Source of the DNA: Endomychus coccineus
Taxonomy: Eukaryota > Arthropoda > Insecta > Coleoptera > Endomychidae
Assembly (NCBI GenBank): GCA_958510875.1
Contig: OY294067.1
Location: forward strand, 140,140,346-140,204,345
DNA length: 64,000 nucleotides
Reading direction: 5' to 3'
Positions 34,966 through 47,037 of the stretch are shown piece by piece. The notes below the pieces were generated by a model. The model was not told the DNA's origin. It searched no databases and saw only the letters and a program-made list of their open reading frames with translations. The position numbers and the translations under genes are program-made. Position 1 is the first letter of the stretch, and each line of letters begins with the position of its first letter.

Positions 34966-36354
34966 AGCCAGAAAGACAATTATGTTGGTTATCACAAATA
35001 TAGAAGAGGCGGGACCTCGAACAGAATTGTCCTCAAATGATTAGAAACATCTTCCCAACAGGGGAAAATATCAAGGCAAAATGTATTGTGTGGAAGAATA
35101 TGGAAGCGAGAATGTTGCAGATGAAAATTCACTACAGCAGTTTTGAGGTGAAAACTTCTTCAGGCGCGTTTGGCTATTTCAGATGAGTGGTGAAACCATG
35201 AGTTCGTCATGTCCCGTCACGCTGTAGCTATATATATTAGGTATTATGTGTAATGCTGTGTGCGTAACTGCGGCCGTGCGGGACTCTGGTCAGGCGTCAG
35301 ACAGTCTCTATATGCGCTTACACACGTGTGCATATTTGAGTCGGCGTTGATGAGCCTGCCTGTGTGGGCCAGTGCTCTCGATTACGGTATACAGGACAAG
35401 TATACGTATACACTGCGTATACACACTATACACTGTAAACAGCTACAACAGCACGCATATACTCGACGTTATTCATTTACTCAATCCTCCGTTCTTGTGC
35501 AGACGAAAGTTATATTTTTATGCTAACTGGAAAAATGCACCTTTTCTGCAATACAACTCATAATTTAATTATTACAGAGTAAAAAGTAATAATTAAATTA
35601 TGTATGATCGGTAATAGTAGCCTGTTTTTATATTTGAGCACACCTGATTCCACACTATGTTTCATGCTTGGATTTAATCTAATAACTTAGGTATCTTCGA
35701 AGTTACCGATAATGAGTTCGTAAATAAAAAAATGCTGTTTAACATTACTTTCATTTACATCGATGTGAATATCAATAAATAATATGTTTGGAAAATAAAA
35801 TAATGTGTATTTATTATAATGGCTATCGGGTTACATTCATACTCTTTGCAGGGATTGTACCGCCCATTATACGTTTTTTATTATTGAATATAAAAATGTA
35901 TATAATTGTTGATAGAAATGCTGACAGTTTGTTGTCAAAACTAAAGAAGAATTAATTATATTAATTTTCATTTAGAAATAATAAAATAGTAATTTCGGAT
36001 GCTACAATAATGCAAAGATAATATAAAGTGAATTGGTTACTTTATAATGTGTTTTCACTTCTGTCAGCAGTGCTCGGTGTCTGTTCGTTTTTTTCTACAG
36101 ATATTTCCATGGTCGATGTCGTTCAGAAATTTCTCCTGCTGTTCTACAGCGAGAGATCCCAGAAAGGCGGTATGGACGAGTTCAAGCTGGTCACCCCTCC
36201 ATTGTCTAGCTCGGGACCTGTTAAACTTTTTTGACTTTTTTCCATAGCAAACGGGCAAGTTTTGAAACTCTCTGCCTAACGAAGTATTTTCTGATGCCTA
36301 TTACCTTTCAGGAACAATTCCAAAGTCTGTCTACTCTTTCAACATACCAGCGCT
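34966..36354. other. Intergenic, no gene seen
   Basis: A less AT-rich patch at about 35240-35500 contains TATATATA followed by CG-containing sequence and repeated TATACGTATACAC words; it could be an LTR or promoter but has no diagnostic ends. ORFs on both strands at 36028-36258 overlap antisense and have no family features. Confidence 0.4.
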
Positions 36355-36795
36355 GGCTCATACAATGTTCCATGAATAGTCGGAGAAAGAAAACCTAAGG
36401 GAAGAAGGAAGACAAAAAACTAACATGCTGAAATTCTTAGGAACATAAATAAGACAAGGCGGAAATTGGAGAGAGACATACCAGGTCGGATACAAGGAGC
36501 CATGGCCCTCTAAAGAATTATTCGCTTTTCTCTAAATAAAACATTAACAAAAATCGGTGTAGGTGTACTCTTGTACGAGTCTTAGCTGAAAAACTTGACA
36601 AAATTAGAAGGAATGTAATGAGGAAGAAGGGGAAGGTTATAAGATTTGGACAAAAACTTGAACGAGAGCAATCAAGAGAATGGTCGGGATAAGAGTTGTA
36701 AAGAAGATCTTAGAGATGGAAATAGCAGACATGAGGAAAAAAGGTGTAATCACTAAACAAATGAAAACTGATCTGTACTGAAGCGAAATGTAATA
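36355..36795 (+). pseudogene. RTE-like LINE, RT C-terminal fragment
   Basis: The plus strand, in shifting frames, gives KFLGT.IRQGGNWREDIPGRI (a KYLG-type strand followed by an RI-Q motif) and then ...YES..EKLDKI..NVMRK.. and RMVGIRVVKKILEMEIADM. This order is that of the RT thumb region and the MR-LGIxxRDRIRN-type tail of RTE-clade elements. Stops are numerous. No endonuclease is attached. Confidence 0.45.
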
Positions 36796-37462
36796 CATTG
36801 AACAGAAGTAATTGGAACAACATCCCATGTACACTTACGGTAGTTGAGGGTGTATAAGTGAATTTACAGGAAATAAACACTATTTTTCCCATGTATTACC
36901 ACTCATTTTATCACGAAGCGTGACTGCAGTTTCTAAAGTTAAACTGTCATTTTTAAACCAGAACACGGTGAATTTCGTAAGGTTCCAGAACCAACTGAAT
37001 CATGAATCAGTATTTCAATGAGAGAAACATATTTTCACAATTTTTGATTTATATCCCTTTGGTGAGATGTCCTTAATTGAATATCAGTAAGAATTATCAT
37101 TGATCTACACAATTCAACAAATAATCAATTTTCAAACTGGTATGTATAATTATTGAGAAGAATATAATATGAATAAAATACAAAATGAAATGGTGGTCGC
37201 ATTCCGAGGCAATTATCACCTTTGCTTGACATGTAGTTGGCTGAATGGACAAGCGGGAAATTGATTACTGTTGGCATCTACGAACGTCGATCTTGAAACC
37301 GGCCGGTCAACTAAATGACTTGTCCAATTTACAGCGTACATCTTTTACATAATTCATGGATTCGTCGATAAATCGCATATCAGTTTAGGACCTACCTCTG
37401 ATCTTGTCTTATTGCCATATAAGGTACATTATACTGAGTGAGTTAACATCTCTATTTTTCAG
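36796..37462. other. Intergenic, no gene seen
   Basis: AT-rich sequence, no supported feature. Confidence 0.55.
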
Positions 37463-37608
37463 ACTTTTCTTGCTAAAAGGGATTATTTACATTTTCAAAT
37501 ACAGGTTAGCTGTCTAGATCAAATGTTCTTGAAAAACTTTTCTTGCTAAAAGGGATTATTTACATTTTCAAATACAGGTTAGCTGTCTAGATCAAATGTT
37601 CTTGAAAT
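37463..37608. repeat. Perfect 73-bp tandem duplication
   Basis: Two head-to-tail copies, 37463-37535 and 37536-37608, each starting ACTTTTCTTGCTAAAAGGGA. They are essentially identical, so the duplication is recent or is an assembly artefact. Confidence 0.92.
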
Positions 37609-38214
37609 ACTTCCATATATCTCATATAAACATATATGTATGATGATTTACATTGAACATTGGCATCAAGCTGTCGGATGCTAAATACGAATTTGAAATA
37701 TCCTTATTTTGAAAACATCGCAGAGAAAAAATGTGAAACATGGACTGATTCTTCTAACATGGAATTCACTTGTAACCTTATTGAGCTATTTAGAAGTTCA
37801 GTTCAAAGTTCAGATATTGAGATTAAGCTTGGAATTTCGGAAGAAAATGTTTATTTCTTTTCGGAATCAGTTTGGAAATTAACTGATTTTAAACTATTCA
37901 TTATTAGAATAAAGGAACAAACATAACATAATTCAGATTTTTCAAAAATATCCCTCTATCTGATTTACTATTTTCTTCAAATGAATGTAACATACAATTT
38001 TTTTAACCATCTGATCTGAAATGTTATTGATTATACTTTCTATAATCAGAAAACATATAGTATTAGGTATCTGATTAACATGGACAGATACATTCGAGTT
38101 ATTTTCTCAAGATCGAAATCAATTCAATAGTCAGCCATTACAATTCCATAGATACCATGAAATGTCATAATAACATTTTTACAGGAGGTTTCTTGGACTT
38201 GAATGAAAGTGGAT
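37609..38214. other. Unassigned; 88-codon ORF at 37660-37926 not recognised
   Basis: The plus-strand ORF has no known motif, signal peptide or splice context that I can support. Otherwise AT-rich. Confidence 0.35.
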
Positions 38215-40080
38215 ATCGATATGTTGCATTATTTGTATTCTCCGTCATGTTCACGTCAAACGGAGAAAGCTAATCTCAGTAGACGTTTTGGTGGGAGCTG
38301 CTGCGTATTCTGACGACATCGCAGAAATCGCGCCAGTAAAACCAAACTCAGTTAACCGAAGCTACTCCTCCCCTCCGTTTGGTAAGTTTCTTCCCTTCAG
38401 GTTCCTAAGTCTCATGAGTAGTCTTTGTTTCTTCATCGAGGAGGACAACGTCAGGCCCGTTTGCTCGTATGAATCTGGAGGTCGGGAACGTAGATCCATA
38501 GATCCAGTAGATCTGGCATTTTTCGCTTCCGACAACGGACTCAAAATATCTTGGCATCTATGGTAGTATGAGTGCATCAGATGATAATACAGTACCTGTA
38601 GCGGTACTTTATGGCAATAGCTGTATGTCGACAACGCTTTTGCTGAACATGCCGACAGCAGATGGAAAATAATCTCAGTGGCTTTCCGACAGGAATCGCA
38701 GGTGATATCAGGAACCTGTACATCCATCACGTAGCTGCGAAAGACCAAGGTGTTGATTATACCATCATTTCAATCTGCGGTAACTTCCTCGGTCAAGGCT
38801 GACCTTAGGTAACCGAATATCAGCATGGTTGATAAGCTGGGCGTTCCGACGTTTCTGTAGAAAAAAACTTATATCGGCTTGTCAACATGCCGCCTGAGCA
38901 TAAAATCTATCTCCGCGGCATTTATCTGTGCTTTTGGGCGATAAGGTTGAAACTCGAGGTCGCCCTCTAGTTAGTCCCACTCCGGCGAATTCGTGACTTT
39001 TGACAAGGCACAGGATTAGGTTCGAGCTCCTACGAAACTTATAAATTATTCTCGGGACCGCACTTCAATGTAAACCCTCCAGACTAAGGAGTCTCCTACC
39101 TCCCGGTGACGTGCGAAATAAATGCGGGAGACATTAGAACTATTATGCAAATTGTGATGAATATGCATCATTTTTCGGATGCCTTGTTCTCACTCGTAAC
39201 TTCTCAATACTTAATTTTTTGAACAAGGTTTCTGCTCTTGCCGAAGAGAGCCACCTTCAACTGGGAAGCTTCATAATTAGAAAGCTGTTCAATTCCCAGG
39301 TATCAATAGGTCTTTCCAGAATCAAGATGCTCAAATATGCTTTCATCGGCAAGTTGCATATTCTTGTGCATTTTCGGATATCATCGTCTCCTCAAATGAA
39401 GCATTGTGCATTTGTCCAATCCAAACTCCATGCCTATGCTTCTTGTTTATTCTTGGACCACACTGAGAGTTTGAGGGAGGCTTTCCTTCCAGATGCCTCC
39501 GGTCGTTCGGTGGTCCAGAATAATCTACGCGTCGGTTTTATTGCAATGGAGAGCAGCAGCAGTGAGATGTTGAACAAGAGGCGACTCAAGGAGTATCCCT
39601 GGATGTTATCAACTCTGTCATGACTCGTCTTGTGCCTGATGTGAGAGCAGAATGAGTCTCCTACAGTGGCAACAGATGTTCTATGCATCTGACTAGCGGG
39701 GTTGGTACCGCTAGAATTCGGAGCCAATATAATAATAGCTAAAGTTATGTTGAATCAAATGCCTTGCGGTAGTAAATACAGGTCAAGGAAACGTTTCGCT
39801 TGTGAAGTATGGATTCCTGAGTGATATATCTATTTATCAACAGGTTCTCCCGGCAAACTTCCATGTCTTTCTATGCTTCACGCTGTCCGCTGATATTACT
39901 TAATACCGGACCGATCAATTTCAACAACCTAGGAAACAAGATACGTGTAAATAACTTATGACAGGTGTTGAGACTTGGAATCAGAGGAGTCTCTGTTCTT
40001 TGCATCTCAGCTTGGAATTTGCCGCTCCTCTTGGAGTCAATAGTCAACGACTTTGGCCAGACGGCGGTGGATGTACATTG
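38215..40080 (-). pseudogene. R4/Dong-like LINE, RT and restriction-like endonuclease, copy 3
   Basis: Reading minus from 40080: PLIPSLNTCHKLFTRIL (the P-I-T-C-L-N-T-x-Y-K-L block), KRNVSLTCIYYRKAFDST (RT motif A), ...IQGYSLSRLLFNISLLLLSI (motif B), a degraded motif C, and GMEFGLDKC-like and YLGIEQL-like parts (39300-39220). Then comes VQVPDITCDSCRKATEIIFHLLSAC (a CCHC zinc knuckle, 38720-38650), and the copy ends in a 3' UTR at about 38215-38360 shared with 11970-12065. The zinc knuckle after an RT of this kind marks the R2/R4 group, which cut DNA with a C-terminal PD-(D/E)xK nuclease. Many stops. This is the longest of three copies. Confidence 0.7.
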
Positions 40081-40168
40081 AGAGATAAATAACTAAATTT
40101 TCTGAATTATGGAGATAACTTACATAATTTAACATAGGATTATAAAGATTAATAAACATAAAACATTG

Positions 40169-40241
40169 AATCCCTGGCGGGTTTCGAACCCCCATTTCTG
40201 GATGTCTAGTCCAGGGTGTTCACCAATTACACCACTTTCGT
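40169..40241 (-). tRNA. tRNA-Ser(AGA)-like, probably pseudogenic
   Basis: The anticodon arm CTGGA/TCCAG with loop CTAGACA (anticodon AGA) and the T loop are kept. The acceptor strands no longer pair (ACGAAAG against CAGGGAT). The variable arm is short, unlike a true tRNA-Ser. Confidence 0.4.
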
Positions 40242-40657
40242 ACCGTCAAAGTCTTATATTTTTGTGAATATAAACATTTGAAAGGATACTAGATCATTGT
40301 TGAACACAATGCGATTCGATGCTCCGCTATATCAATTGTTCACGCACATTAATCTGAAGTTCCATCGTCGGGAAGCGAGGAGTGTAAGTGAGGAGTGTAA
40401 GCTACTATGTATTATTATGTCTGGCAATTACTTTGACAGTACTCTTTCAATGACAGCATCCCGGTTCTTATATATTTCAATAGAACTGACTGAGAAATGG
40501 TCTGGGTGAGTGTAAGCAAGTTTAAAGTTTCTTTGCCTAATTGGCCACAATTTCGTGTGAGTACATTAAGAGAAATATAATTAAATTTTCCGAATTATGA
40601 AGATAACTCAGATAAATTAACATGTGATTATAAAGATGAGTGAATGTAAAACATTGA

Positions 40658-40722
40658 ATCGTAGGCGGACCCACATTCCTGGATGTCTGGTACAGCATGT
40701 TTACCAATTACATCACTTTCGT
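40658..40722 (-). pseudogene. tRNA-like relic
   Basis: Aligned with the copy at 40169, but the T arm has lost bases and the anticodon stem is mismatched. Confidence 0.5.
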
Positions 40723-41124
40723 CCCGTCAGAATCTTAGGATTTTGTGAATATAAACTTAGAAAGGATAGTGAATCATTGATAAATACAATGCGATTCGAT
40801 ATTTCTCTATATATCAACTTATTCACGCACATTCATCTATACTTCGATCGTTTTGAATTGAGGAGTGCAGGTTAGAAAATTACTATGATTAGCAATTACT
40901 CTGACAGTACTCATTCAATGACAGCATCCCGATTCTTATATATTTCAATACAACTGACTGAGGAATGTGCTAGGTAAGTATGAACAAGTTTAAGGTTTCT
41001 TCGCCTAATTGGCCACAATTTCGTGTAAGTATATTAAGAGATATAGAATTAAATTCTTTGAATTAGGAGGATAAATTATATCATTTACCATGAGATTATA
41101 AAGATGAAGAAATCATGAGACATT

Positions 41125-41150
41125 GAACCATAGACGGGATTCGAACTCAG
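41125..41150 (-). pseudogene. tRNA-like relic, T arm only
   Basis: Only the B-box half (GAACCATAGACGGGATTCGAA on the plus strand reads as its complement) remains; the anticodon and D arms are deleted. Confidence 0.5.
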
Positions 41151-41490
41151 AACCCAATGCGATTCGACGCTCCACTATATAGCAACTTATTCACGCACAT
41201 TCCTCTAAAGTTCAATTGTTTTGAATTGAGGAGTGTAGGTATGAGTATTACTATGATTGGCAATTATTCTGACACTGGTCATTCAATTACAGCATCCCGG
41301 TTTTATATTTTTAAATAGAACTGACTGGGAAATGTTCTGGGTAAGTATAAACAAGTTTAAGGTTTCTTTGCCTAATTGGCCACAGTTTCTTGTAAGTATA
41401 TTAAGAGATATAGAACTAAATTTTCTGATTCATGAAGATAACCTAGATAATTCAACATAAGATTATAAAGGTGATTGAACGTAGAATATT

Positions 41491-41563
41491 GAACCATAGG
41501 CGGGATTCGAACCAACATTCCTGGCTGTATAGTCCTGCGTGTTTACCAATTACACCACTTTGT
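41491..41563 (-). pseudogene. tRNA-like relic
   Basis: The A and B boxes are recognisable. The anticodon stem is mismatched (CAGGA against GCCAG), and the loop CTATACA would give anticodon ATA. Confidence 0.5.
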
Positions 41564-41864
41564 CCAATTGAACAAAGAAAACTTAAACTTGCTTATACCG
41601 TTCCAGAACATTTCTCAGTCAGTTCTATAGAAATATATAAGTATCGGCATGCTATCAATGAAGAGTACTGTCAGAGTAATTGTCAATCATAGTGATACTC
41701 ATGCCTACACTCCTCAATTCGAAACGATTGAACTTCAGATCGATGTGCGTGCATCGAATCGCATTGTGTTCATCAATGATCCCTTTCAGAAGCTTATATT
41801 TACAAGAATATATAACTCTGACGGAACCGATGTTGTGCAATTGTGTGTGGTTTTGAGGAAATAG

Positions 41865-42260
41865 TCTGTTCTTATTCAGGTGATTTTGAATGTTTAAGAT
41901 AGAATCAACATTTTCTTCCATTATGGAATCCAGATAATTGCTTGAAACAAGAAAATCCACATAATCATCGGCAAAATTTACTAAAGTAGTTAATTAAGCC
42001 ATGGAATAGCTCATCTACGAAAATCATAAAAAAGAATGACGACCGGAATGCTGCTTCGAGGTAAACCAGTGCAAGTTTCAGCTATCTCAGATTTCACTAG
42101 ATATCGTTTTCTTTGGAAAATAGCTTTTCGAATTCTTGAGGAGACTTACGAAGCCAGCCACTTCAAATCGTTCTCTCGCACCCCATAATGATTCAGCTTG
42201 TGTCACAGAATCTTATGGTTGAGGCAATCGGAAACTTGATGGGTCTAGGAAGATACCAGA
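41865..42260 (-). pseudogene. LINE RT fragment
   Basis: On the minus strand, ...YLEAAFRSSFFFMIFVDELFHGLI... aligns with the VPQGSxLGPLLFxxFVNDL block. It is followed, in another frame, by DYVDFLVSSNYLDSIMEENVDSILNIQNHLNKNRLFPQ, the region after the FADD motif (the aspartate pair is altered). It resembles CR1/Jockey-type RT. It abuts the inverted tRNA-like unit. Confidence 0.5.
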
Positions 42261-42870
42261 TAACACTTTATTCTGCTCGAGTGCTGCATGAATTTATTCC
42301 ATCATTTCAAATATTTTTGTTTGTGATTTTACTATTAGTAAAAAATTCCACAAACATGAATTCGTTATATGAATTACATAGGACAATATTATGGAATTGT
42401 ATAATGGTAACTGCGAATAGTTCATGAAGAATAATGAATCGATATGTTCTGTCTATTACTTCCCTCACTGCACGTAGTATTATATACTACATATTTAACC
42501 TCTTTGTTATACTTTGACTACAAGAGTGGGGAACCTATAATGTTCGAAGAACATCGTGTGAGCCAGCGACGGAATCTTGAGAGAGGCATTCGAATTTTTC
42601 GAAGAAGTGTCTGAAATTCTCATTTCAAGAGTCATCGATGTGACGTCACCATATATTTAATGTCTCTATTCTGTTCAAGAAGTCTCAGACATCTTGATGC
42701 TCCGGTACATTTTAATAGTACATGTGACATCAAGTATCAGTATAAAATATGGTTATATAATATGTGAACTGTGAAAGTCAAACTGACAGCAAGTGTCAGT
42801 ATGAACGATAGACTTGTGAAATACATTATGTAGACTAATTCGATAAAGTTTCAATGTAACGTAGAGTATA
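42261..42870. other. Intergenic, no gene seen
   Basis: AT-rich, no supported feature. Confidence 0.55.
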
Positions 42871-45350
42871 ATAGTACAGTCGCTAGAGGAACGAAATCCA
42901 ACAGTTGAAGAATTGAGGTTTAAATTTGGTATGTTCTTATATGTATTTTGATGCGCAGAAAACGGAAAAAATAGTGAAAAAATTCCTGCGAGTTAGCTTC
43001 AACAATCATGGCCACTTTTTGACGCGGAAAAAGACGGTTTTAATATTTTTTGCGTTTAAAATGAAATCGGTGACTCAAATTGGAAAACATATAGGTGGAA
43101 ATTTGTAGAAAACGCGTCGTATGAGCTGAAGTAGAAGTCATTTTGAGGTTGTGGTCTCGAGATATAAGTGAATTAGTGTTTTTTTGGATCAATGCAAAAT
43201 CTTTTTTTGCAAATCGAATATTGACCAACAAAATATTCTGTTCATATGGAAACATGATACTTCTTATACATTTTCTACCAAATTTTTTAAATTTTTTATC
43301 TTCCATTTTGGCACCACAATCGGTCATTTTATGAAACCCGTGAAACTTAGATTGCAAGCTGAAGAATGGACTTATCGACATGAAACAAAATGCATTCTAT
43401 AGACTTCAATAAACATGATCTAAAACATTCTTCAATGCAGGTTTTGGGTCATATAAAAATGTAGGACAACTTTGAAAATTTGGGAATTCGGAAATTGTGG
43501 ACATTTTTGCAGTTAGAAATTTTCCACGATGCTCAAATTCTGGGTTTCATTAGAGTATTTTATGACGCATATTTTGCGTTGAAGAAAACTCTTCTGGGTT
43601 TAGTAGAAGCCGAGATATTAATATAAATGTGTTCTGGCCTCTTCAGGGCCCAATCCCGGGCCTATCAAAAAAAGTGGACAAATTTTGTAATCTAAATCCA
43701 AGAATGCGACTTCGTAGGTATCAACATCTCGAATTAAGAGTGCGTTGACACAAAAAATATCACGTGTAAAATAGTGCAGAGGCTTAAATTTGGAAGCCGT
43801 TTATCTGCCAGTATAGTATATTTTGACTAATAAATTCAAGTATAGATTTTTTTTCCAATTCTGACAACCTAATTAGAATTAATATAACTAAGAAGGGTTC
43901 ATGATAAGCTTATATCATTATTATTACACATTTTTCATAAGTAATTTAAAATATTTTTCTGGTCAAAAATCATATTTAACTAATGTAAACGTATATGTGG
44001 CCGCTCAAGACTTCGGGTGCGTGTTTTATAATTTTTTTCTTTCTACCTGTGAGTGAAAGGTACTATAATAGTATATATACGTATGCTATTATAGAAGCTC
44101 CATCGTTTACATATGATAAAATGAATTAATTACATAAAAATTGTTATTACTAGGCCAAAATTTGTGCATCAAATAAATAGCTGTATAAGTAATATCATCG
44201 GAAGACATTTTGAGCGGCCACATGAAAATACGTTGACAGTAGTTAAATATTATTTTTGACAAGGAAAATAATCCAAATTACTTATGTAAAATGTGTAATA
44301 ATAGTAATTTCAGCTTGTTAAGATCCTTTTTTACTTATTTTGATTCTAATTAAGTAGCTACAATTAAAAATTTTCCAAATTTCAATTTACTAGTCGAAAT
44401 ATACTATGCCAGCAGATAAGCGGTACAGAAATTTAAGCCGATGCATAAATTTACGCGTGATTTTTTTTATGTCAACGCGCTCTAAATTCGAGATGGTGAT
44501 GGTGATATCTACGAGGTCGTATCTTCGGATTCAGATTACGAAATTTGTCTTCTTTTCAATGGTTTTCAACTTTTTTCGATAGGCCCAATACATCTATATC
44601 AGTTTCTTGGCTTTTACACAACTTGAGAATATCTTTTTAAACGCAAAATACATCTCGTAGAATACTATAATAGAGTCTAGAATTTGGTCATTCTGAAAGT
44701 TTTGTAACCTCAAAAATGTCCAAATTTTCCGGGATCCGAAATTTTCAAAGTTGTCCTACATTTTTTGTATGTCCCAGAACCTGTATTGATGGATGCTTCA
44801 GATAATATTTACTGAAATCTACAAATCGCTTTTTTTTGTCGATAAGTCTATTTTCCCGCTGGTTATCTCAGTTTTACGGCTTTTTGGAAATAGGCGATTC
44901 TGGCGCCAAAACGGTAAAAAAAAATTAAAAAAAACTCGATAGAAAGTGTATAAAAAGTAACATCTTTCCATCTGAATAGAATATCTCATTGGTCAATATT
45001 CGATTTGCAAAAAAAGATTTTGCATTCACCCACAAAAATACTAATTCGCTTATATCTCGAGACCATAATCTCAAATATTCAACTTCGGCTCAAACGACGC
45101 GTTTTCACTTTTTCTACAATATGTCTTCACACATGTTTTTCCATTTGAGCCACCGTTTTATTCTTAAACACAAAAAACATGAGAATCGTCTTTTTTCGCG
45201 TCGAAACATGGACGTAACTTTTGAAGATAGCTTGTAGGAATTTCTTCACTATTTCTCCCGTTTTCAGCACACCAAAATACATATGAAAACACTTCAAATT
45301 TACACCTTGAATTTTTTCTCCTTAACTTTTTCTCTGGCGACTGGACTATA
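42871..45350. mobile_element. Foldback element 2: giant inverted repeat, no coding
   Basis: The left arm (about 42871-44010) and right arm (about 44210-45350) are reverse complements with scattered differences. The outer ends read ATAGTACAGTCGC on the left and, from the right end inward, TATAGTCCAGTCGC. A short loop (44011-44209) contains a small palindrome (44063-44094, CTATAATAG...CTATTATAG). Short ORFs in the two arms (43381-43040 minus, 44989-45237 plus) are the two inverted copies of the same sequence and have no known motif. Its ends and arms do not match foldback 1. It may be a non-autonomous long-TIR transposon. Confidence 0.85.
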
Positions 45351-46831
45351 ATTTAACGTCTTTCGTTAGCGATTTCCAGGTCATTTCCAATATATTTTTC
45401 GTTCCCACATGACTCACTTACATTTGACGCCCAGGAGTGTCCGAAAGCTATTTTGCTAACAAAGGTGAATGAAGTCACGTGTTCAACTGATTACAGCTTT
45501 TTATATTATGTATTTATTCTATTTTTCAACAATTCTCTCCGTACTATCCTGTACTACGTGTATGCAAGAAAAGTTAAATTTTACAGTTTTTATTATTCAG
45601 AATACATTTTAGAGATATAATTTGGAATTACAGCATCATAATTCTCATAATATTTGCAATCGAGTGTGAGCTGTATGCGTATATGCGAATAGCACTAGCC
45701 AAGTATTGTATCAATAAACTGCATAAAATACAACCCAAGCTTTTGAAATTATCAGCCGACCAATAAACGCTAAGGCAACTCGATAAAAAACTGGATACGG
45801 CACAATAAAGATTATAAAACTTCAGTTATATTGCAAGCTGAAGAGAGTACGTGTGTTACTAAGTGACAATATGATTGTCAATCCCCGACGTTACCTGTAT
45901 AAAGTTCTTGGATGAAATATACAGGGCGGTAAAATTCGGCCCTGGTGTTACAGATCGTTTTAGCTAATTTGAATATTTTAGAAATGTAAGCTTCACTTCC
46001 TTATTGGGAAAAAGGTGTGGAATATCTAAGAATCACTAATCTCATTTCAAATGGAATAATCACACTCAAGAAGTTATTCCTAACATCAGAAAAGTGTTTC
46101 ATATTTCTATAAAGCTAGAGCAGTTTTCAAATGAGGAGCAATGGTGAAGTGACGCTATCACAATGTAGCACTAACCAAAAAGGAAATGTCACCTAGAGTA
46201 AGAAACATTCCAAAATCTTATACCTACGTTAATGTCAAATGCTCAATGAGTAAAAAATGTGGCTTCTTATCAGAGACAAAATTGGATTTTGTTCTCACCG
46301 ACTTGGTTCAGTAGGTATATATTGCACATTCCCTATTCATTTTTCAGTAATTTTTCGGAAGATCAATGTGCGTAATACATATACCTGCTTTGGAATAAAT
46401 TGGAAACTAACCAGATGAACTGGTAACGAACTAACTATAATGGGTCAACTATACTAAACCAACCGAAACAAACTGTCAGGACAAATGATAGAAACAAAAC
46501 CGCAATTTGAATAATTACAAAATACTTAATTGTATTTGTGTATCCACAGTGTGAGCTTTTTCACAGTTCATTACTTATGTATGTTGAAATAGAATTTCTA
46601 TAGAGAACTGTGATAGGTACTGAAATATCTCTCAAAGCTTGCATTGGAAACTGTGACGTCAACATTATTTGGATCTTAATACGCTGACTGAGAAACACTT
46701 CTCCATCTCCATATTGAACGATTAATTGGAAAATATCTTAAGATCTTAATATTCTGATGTTCATCTGCCTTCTAAACGACATTCAGGAATCCAACATTTC
46801 TCCGTACAGCTGTTGCCCATCAACAGTTTAC
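45351..46831. other. Intergenic, no gene seen
   Basis: AT-rich sequence with no supported ORF or repeat. Confidence 0.55.
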
Positions 46832-47037
46832 CAGAATTGTAGTTGTTTGCTTGCAAGATCTGCCTGTGCTAGTTCAATTTCAAGTAGAACGTAAAACTCG
46901 TCAGTGTCGTTCATAATGGTGAGTCTTCCGTCAATTTCCTTGTGAAAACTCTTTCGATTTCCTGTGTAATTGTTAATACGATATCCCTCCACATTTTCAG
47001 AAGCCATTTTTTTCTTTCTCGTCTTTACCATTCCATT
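46832..47037 (-). CDS. Candidate internal exon of a host gene, DUF1091/MD-2-like by eye
   Basis: A minus-strand reading frame contains ASENVEGYRINNYTGNRKSF, then HKEIDGRLTIMNDTDEFYVLLEIELAQ. The order, a strand with Asn-rich residues then GRLTIxNDxDxFYVxxEIE, recalls the beta-sandwich of insect DUF1091/MD-2-related secreted lipid-binding proteins. It is bounded downstream by a good donor (TCTG|GTAAAC, intron from 46831). Upstream, an acceptor-like CAAG lies near 47038. Neighbouring exons were not identified. It is not a shadow of any transposon I see. Homology is tentative. Confidence 0.35.

Larger units (their letters stand above)
40100..41860. repeat. Cluster of tRNA-headed repeat units
   Basis: Four minus-oriented units with tRNA-like cores at 40169, 40658, 41125 (T arm only) and 41491 are spaced about 490, 465 and 365 bp apart. 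A fifth unit, about 41600-41845, lies in the opposite orientation and resembles 1-260. Between cores the units share long similar stretches, such as AATGCGATTCGATGC, TTGGCCACAATTTCGTGT and ATATTTCAATAGAACTGACT-type words. Decay increases in the middle copies. Confidence 0.75.

Noticed and set aside
35240..35500. LTR or promoter of a host gene
   Set aside because: TATA-like word and higher GC are present, but no TG...CA ends, primer-binding site or downstream coding region.
43040..45237. Protein gene in the arms of foldback 2
   Set aside because: The two ORFs are the inverted copies of one sequence, carry no known motif and differ by indels.
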